From positions 1-27,245 of the forward strand of contig CAMLRX010000061.1 in assembly GCA_946482545.1 (NCBI GenBank): DNA of 27,245 nt, given 5' to 3'. The stretch comes from an uncultured Flavihumibacter sp. Lineage in GTDB: Bacteria > Bacteroidota > Bacteroidia > Chitinophagales > Chitinophagaceae. Below are positions 24,069 to 27,245 of the stretch, one piece after another (position 1 is the stretch's first letter; every line of letters starts with the position of its first letter). The translations under genes were made by a program, and so were the position numbers. The notes beneath the pieces were generated by a model that searched no databases, had not been told where the DNA came from, and saw only the letters and a list, made by a program, of their open reading frames with translations.

Positions 24069-24839
24069 ATGATCAGAAATATGCTAACCGCATCAGGACT
24101 GGCAGCAGTGCTGGCCTGTGGCTCCGCGGCAACCGAAGCGGGCACTAAAGATTCTACAGCGGTTGAGGTGATGGAGGATTCCATTGCGCAACAGAAAGAC
24201 AATACGCTTTCAGCAAAAGAAAAAAAAGAAGGCTGGAAACTGCTTTTCGACGGCACTTCCATGACCGGATGGCGCAGTTATCAGAACAAGCCCTCCAACG
24301 CCTGGTCGGTAAAAGATGGTTCGCTCTATTGCAAAGGCAGCAGCACGGACAAAAGTGATCTCCGCGCCGACATTCTTACAACCGATCAGTATGAGAATTT
24401 TGAATTGTCCATCGACTGGAAACTGGCGCCCGAAGGGAACAGCGGATTGATGTACCTGGTGACAGAAGAAGAGCAGGCCGCTTACCAAACCGGTCCCGAA
24501 TACCAGATGATTGATGATATCGGTTTTCCCCAGAAACTGGAAGACTGGCAGAAAACAGGCGCCAACTACGCGATGAATCCTGCGCCCGAAGCGAAAACAA
24601 ATCCCATCGGGCAATGGAATAATACTAAGATCGTAGTAAACAAAGGGAAAGTGGAACACTGGTTGAACGGGAAGAAAGTAGTGGAATATGAAATGTGGAC
24701 CGATGAATGGAAAAAGAATAAGGCTACCGGAAAATGGAAGGATACACCGAACTACGGTAAGAACAAAAAGGGCCATATTGCCTTACAGGACCATGGCAGC
24801 GAAGCGTGGTTTAAGAATGTGAAAATAAAGGCTTTGTAG
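24069..24839 (+). CDS. DUF1080 (3-keto-disaccharide hydrolase family) lipoprotein
   Basis: The 256-residue protein has a lipoprotein signal (VLACG, Cys17), a short charged linker and one DUF1080 domain. The domain starts with EGWKLLFDGTSMTGWRS at about 56, then AWSVKDGSLYCKG, YENFELSIDWKLAPEGNSGLMY, TGPEYQMIDD and the closing GHIALQDHGSEAWFKNVKIK. This is a concanavalin-like beta sandwich found next to Gfo/Idh/MocA enzymes across Bacteroidota. Characterised members of the family cleave 3-keto-glycosides. It is the last gene of the unit, followed by a strong terminator 28 bases after the stop. Confidence 0.93.
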   Translation: MIRNMLTASGLAAVLACGSAATEAGTKDSTAVEVMEDSIAQQKDNTLSAKEKKEGWKLLFDGTSMTGWRSYQNKPSNAWSVKDGSLYCKGSSTDKSDLRADILTTDQYENFELSIDWKLAPEGNSGLMYLVTEEEQAAYQTGPEYQMIDDIGFPQKLEDWQKTGANYAMNPAPEAKTNPIGQWNNTKIVVNKGKVEHWLNGKKVVEYEMWTDEWKKNKATGKWKDTPNYGKNKKGHIALQDHGSEAWFKNVKIKAL

Positions 24840-24867
24840 AGATACAACTTTCGATAGAAATATTCGT

Positions 24868-24911
24868 TGCAGCCGGAGACTGACCACATGGTTTCCGGCT
24901 GCATTTTTTTT
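24868..24911 (+). terminator. Rho-independent terminator closing the SusCD unit
   Basis: TGCAGCCGGA (24868-24877) pairs with TCCGGCTGCA (24894-24903), and GAC/GTT extends it inward by three pairs. Eight T follow directly (24904-24911). Confidence 0.92.
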
Positions 24912-24952
24912 GCTCCGGATGAAGCGCTATTTTTATATCTCTTCTCCTCCGC

Positions 24953-25717
24953 ATGAAATTCGAAAAGCATTTTCCATCTGAAAAATTAAAGGACTACATC
25001 AAATATTATGTGGTCTCTGAAAATGAAGTGGAAAATGAATACAGGGTTTTTCCTTCCACAGGACTGGTGATCGGTTTTCAATATAAGGGAAGACTCTCCA
25101 CTATTGAGTCTGCAGGAGAAATTGCATTGTCGGGAGCGGGTATTACCGGTATTACAGATCAATATAAAATCTTCAGAAATTCAGCCGGAATAGGGACGGT
25201 ACTGGTGTATTTTACGGAAACCGGTTTTACGCATTTCGCCGCTCATCCTGCCCATGCACTTTTTGGCCTCAGTATTGCCCTGGAAGACGTTTTCAATAAA
25301 AATAGTGTGTTGGAAACCGAAGCGCGCCTCTCACAGGCTGTTTCCGATCAACAAAGGATTTCGATTGTGGAACGCTTTTTCCTGAAACAACTCAAAGCTA
25401 TAGAGGCAGACAAACTTGTGGTGGAAGCTGTTAAGCTGATTTACAACAGTAAAGGAACCATCAGGATATCAACATTGCATCAGCAGTTGTTTATCAGTCA
25501 GAGCCCATTCGAGAAACGGTTCAGAAAGGTGGTGGGAACCACGCCCAAGAAATTCGCTTCTATTGTACGTTTTAATACGGTGCTGGATCAATTAAATGGT
25601 ACCCGTTCACTTTCAGACCTCTGCTACGAAAATAATTTCTTCGACCATCCCCATCTTATTAAAAACTTTAAGCAGTTTACCGGAGCAACACCGGATCAGT
25701 TTAAACGAACGTTGTAA
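24953..25717 (+). CDS. AraC-family transcriptional regulator (DUF6597-type sensor part)
   Basis: The 254-residue cytoplasmic protein has an N-terminal cupin-like sensing part (about 1-140, beginning FEKHFPSEKLKDYIKYYVVSE). This resembles the DUF6597 domain found before AraC helix-turn-helix domains in Bacteroidota. The C-terminal HTH_18 spans about 155-252, with ISTLHQQLFISQSPFEKRFRKVVGTTPKKF and the second helix-turn-helix SLSDLCYENNFFDHPHLIKNFKQFTGATPDQF. No membrane segment is present, in contrast to the TPR/AraC protein upstream. It starts 41 bases after the terminator of the SusCD unit and is followed 76 bases later by the DUF1398 gene, which it may control. The region is less GC-rich than the SusCD unit. 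Confidence 0.9.
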   Translation: MKFEKHFPSEKLKDYIKYYVVSENEVENEYRVFPSTGLVIGFQYKGRLSTIESAGEIALSGAGITGITDQYKIFRNSAGIGTVLVYFTETGFTHFAAHPAHALFGLSIALEDVFNKNSVLETEARLSQAVSDQQRISIVERFFLKQLKAIEADKLVVEAVKLIYNSKGTIRISTLHQQLFISQSPFEKRFRKVVGTTPKKFASIVRFNTVLDQLNGTRSLSDLCYENNFFDHPHLIKNFKQFTGATPDQFKRTL

Positions 25718-25793
25718 AAACGATTTTTTACAATTCCAGCTCCAGCCGCAGTATGATCTTTGTGTTCTTCTATTCAAAACAAAATCTACGACC

Positions 25794-26192
25794 ATGTTTA
25801 CAACGGAGCAAATTAAAGCGGCGCACAGCAAAGTGAAATCGGGAGCGGACTTCCCGGCTTATATTCAGGAGATCAGACAAATGGGGGTTACCCATTACGA
25901 AGCCTATGTTTCAGATGGGCATATTGATTACCACGGGGCGGATGGCCATACCGCTGCAGTGCCTGCGAAGTATGAGCCATTACCCATTGCAACGCAACCC
26001 AGGGTTGATGAATTTAAAGCTCAACTGCTTGCGCACCAGCAGGGCAAAACTGATTACCTGACGTTTATCAGGATGTGTGCGGATTGTGGCATAGAGAAAT
26101 GGATGGTTTCCATGAAAAAAATGACCTGTACCTATTATGATACATCCGGGAAAGTAATATTGGAAGAGGTTATTCCTGAAGTTCATTCGTGA
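25794..26192 (+). CDS. DUF1398 family protein
   Basis: The 132-residue product matches the DUF1398 family (relatives include E. coli YbcV). Typical stretches are MFTTEQIKAAHSKVKSGADF, THYEAYVSDGHIDYHG, YEPLPIA, HQQGKTDYLTF and the ending GIEKWMVSMKKMTCTYYDTSG. The start at ATG 25794 is the family start; an in-frame start at 25596 would overlap the AraC gene and add unrelated sequence. The function of the family is unknown; older annotation calls some members phage envelope proteins without support. The product is soluble and probably cytoplasmic. Confidence 0.88.
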   Translation: MFTTEQIKAAHSKVKSGADFPAYIQEIRQMGVTHYEAYVSDGHIDYHGADGHTAAVPAKYEPLPIATQPRVDEFKAQLLAHQQGKTDYLTFIRMCADCGIEKWMVSMKKMTCTYYDTSGKVILEEVIPEVHS

Positions 26193-26316
26193 AACCACTT
26201 TGTCAGACAGATTTAACATTTCGCCCCTATTTTATATGAAAATACCCCTGCTTTTCACCCTTGATCGGGCTAAATTGCACAGATCAACCCGCTGTTCAAT
26301 TTAAAAATCTACTGAG

Positions 26317-27245
26317 ATGAGCGCTTTCAAGTTAACCTTGCTATCCTTTTTTATTTTTTCTTCCGCTGCAATTGCCCAGCATTCCTCCCTGCGTTCTGGC
26401 GAACAATGGCCCGACAACAATGGCGTGCACGTGAATGCCCATGGTGGTGGTATGCTTTACCAGAAAGGCACCTACTATTGGTTTGGTGAACATAAAATAT
26501 CCGGGAGGGGCGGGAATGCCGCACAGGTAGGTGTACATTGTTATTCCTCTAAAGACCTTTACAACTGGAAAGATGAAGGCATTGCTTTCCAGGTAGATAC
26601 CGTAAACGCTACGAGTGAAGTGGCCAAAGGATGTGTGATTGAAAGACCCAAAGTGGTATACAACAAGAAAACCGGGAAATACGTGATGTGGTTCCACCTG
26701 GAACTTAAAGGAAAAGGGTATGAAGCGGCGCGGGCGGCTGTTGCAGTAAGCGACAAAGTAACCGGGCCCTATAAATACCTGCATTCTTTCCGGCCAAATG
26801 CCGGTAAATGGCCATTGAACGCAACTGCATCCGATACAACGGCAGTCGCTGGCGGAGATGCGTCCATCGCGAACCGGCCCGGAAAAGAGCTGGCGGAGAA
26901 CGGGTTCTTCCTCCGCCGTGATCACAAAGGTGGCCAGATGTCGCGCGACATGACCATCTTCCAGGACGAGGACGGCATAGCCTACCTCATTGGTTCTGCG
27001 GAAGAAAATTACACCCTCAACATCTCTGAACTTACGCCCGATTATACGAACGTTACCGGCAAATGGTCCAGGATTTTCCCCGGTGGTCACAATGAAGCGC
27101 CCGCTATGTTAAAAAAGGATGGTAAATATTTCCTGATCACGTCCGGCTGCACCGGTTGGGACCCGAATGCGGCCCGTTCCGCAGTAGCCACTTCTATATG
27201 GGGCCCATTCAAGCCACTTGGTAACCCCTGCGTTGGCGACGATGC
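26317..27245 (+). CDS. Secreted GH43-like glycosidase, exo-beta-1,3-galactanase type (cut by window end)
   Basis: Only the first 309 residues are present. A signal peptide ends at about residue 21 (SSAAIAQ). Then WPDNNGVHVNAHGGGMLYQKG, TYYWFGEHK, CYSSKDLYNWKDEG, VIERPKVVYN (Glu109), SRDMTIFQDEDG (Asp211) and GGHNEAPAM (Glu260) followed by TSGCTGWDPN give the five-bladed beta-propeller pattern of GH43 subfamilies 24 and 34. In subfamily 24 exo-beta-1,3-galactanases, two glutamates in corresponding motifs are catalytic and the usual GH43 base aspartate is missing; the sequence here agrees with that. The third catalytic residue expected later in the chain is beyond the window. It probably acts on arabinogalactan-type galactan side chains. 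It stands 124 bases after the DUF1398 gene and looks like the start of a new unit. Confidence 0.85.
   Translation, partial: MSAFKLTLLSFFIFSSAAIAQHSSLRSGEQWPDNNGVHVNAHGGGMLYQKGTYYWFGEHKISGRGGNAAQVGVHCYSSKDLYNWKDEGIAFQVDTVNATSEVAKGCVIERPKVVYNKKTGKYVMWFHLELKGKGYEAARAAVAVSDKVTGPYKYLHSFRPNAGKWPLNATASDTTAVAGGDASIANRPGKELAENGFFLRRDHKGGQMSRDMTIFQDEDGIAYLIGSAEENYTLNISELTPDYTNVTGKWSRIFPGGHNEAPAMLKKDGKYFLITSGCTGWDPNAARSAVATSIWGPFKPLGNPCVGDD

Noticed and set aside
25596..25793. Longer N-terminus for the DUF1398 protein
   Set aside because: It overlaps the end of the AraC gene in another frame and adds sequence foreign to the family; ATG 25794 gives the normal family start.
26228..26244. Inverted repeat TATTTT/AAAATA upstream of the GH43-like gene
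   Set aside because: Short and purely AT, flanked by CCCC on both sides rather than by pairing bases; chance is likely.

Overview
The window comes from a Bacteroidota chromosome, most likely a Chitinophagaceae-type soil or plant-associated bacterium. The evidence is a SusC/SusD pair behind an ECF sigma/FecR pair, a type IX secretion (T9SS) sorting-domain protein, several secreted proteins with lipobox cysteines, and upstream sequences matching the Bacteroidota -7 element TAnnTTTG. The family-level placement is inferred from protein style only.

Layout. 1-5228: 5' part of a secreted M1 aminopeptidase (minus), divergent from a peptide/oligopeptide-type substrate-binding lipoprotein; then a probable lipoprotein MsrA (minus) and a MutS2-type ATPase that lacks the usual Smr domain. 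5272-5432: tRNA-Ser(UGA) with its own promoter and terminator. 5568-7413: an AT-richer stretch with a small membrane protein of unknown function and a class C beta-lactamase-fold serine hydrolase, closed by a strong bidirectional terminator. 7495-9417: an SDR oxidoreductase, an unknown lipoprotein and a single-domain haemoglobin. 9425-13545: a UbiD-family decarboxylase, divergent from a membrane-anchored TPR/AraC regulator, followed by a small protein that is little more than a T9SS sorting domain. 13551-13836: a 214-bp element bounded by a perfect 29-bp inverted repeat, a 20-bp tandem duplication and a terminator serving a small minus-strand gene. 14181-14642: a low-affinity iron permease family protein.

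The main functional unit runs from 14735 to 24839, all on the plus strand: ECF sigma factor, FecR anti-sigma factor, SusC with an STN signalling domain, SusD, an endonuclease/exonuclease/phosphatase (EEP) lipoprotein, a Tat-type Gfo/Idh/MocA oxidoreductase and a DUF1080 (3-keto-disaccharide hydrolase family) lipoprotein. A strong terminator ends it. The arrangement suggests import of a glycoside by SusCD, with possible removal of a phosphate group by the EEP protein, oxidation of a sugar hydroxyl to a 3-keto form by the Gfo/Idh/MocA enzyme, and cleavage of the keto-glycoside by the DUF1080 protein. No classical glycoside hydrolase lies inside the unit. Two intergenic elements inside it, a folded RNA-like structure at 21682-21736 and an overlapping palindrome array at 22589-22608, may set separate expression levels for the downstream enzymes.

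24953-27245: an AraC-type regulator, a DUF1398 protein, and the first ~310 residues of a secreted GH43-like enzyme resembling exo-beta-1,3-galactanases, cut by the window end.
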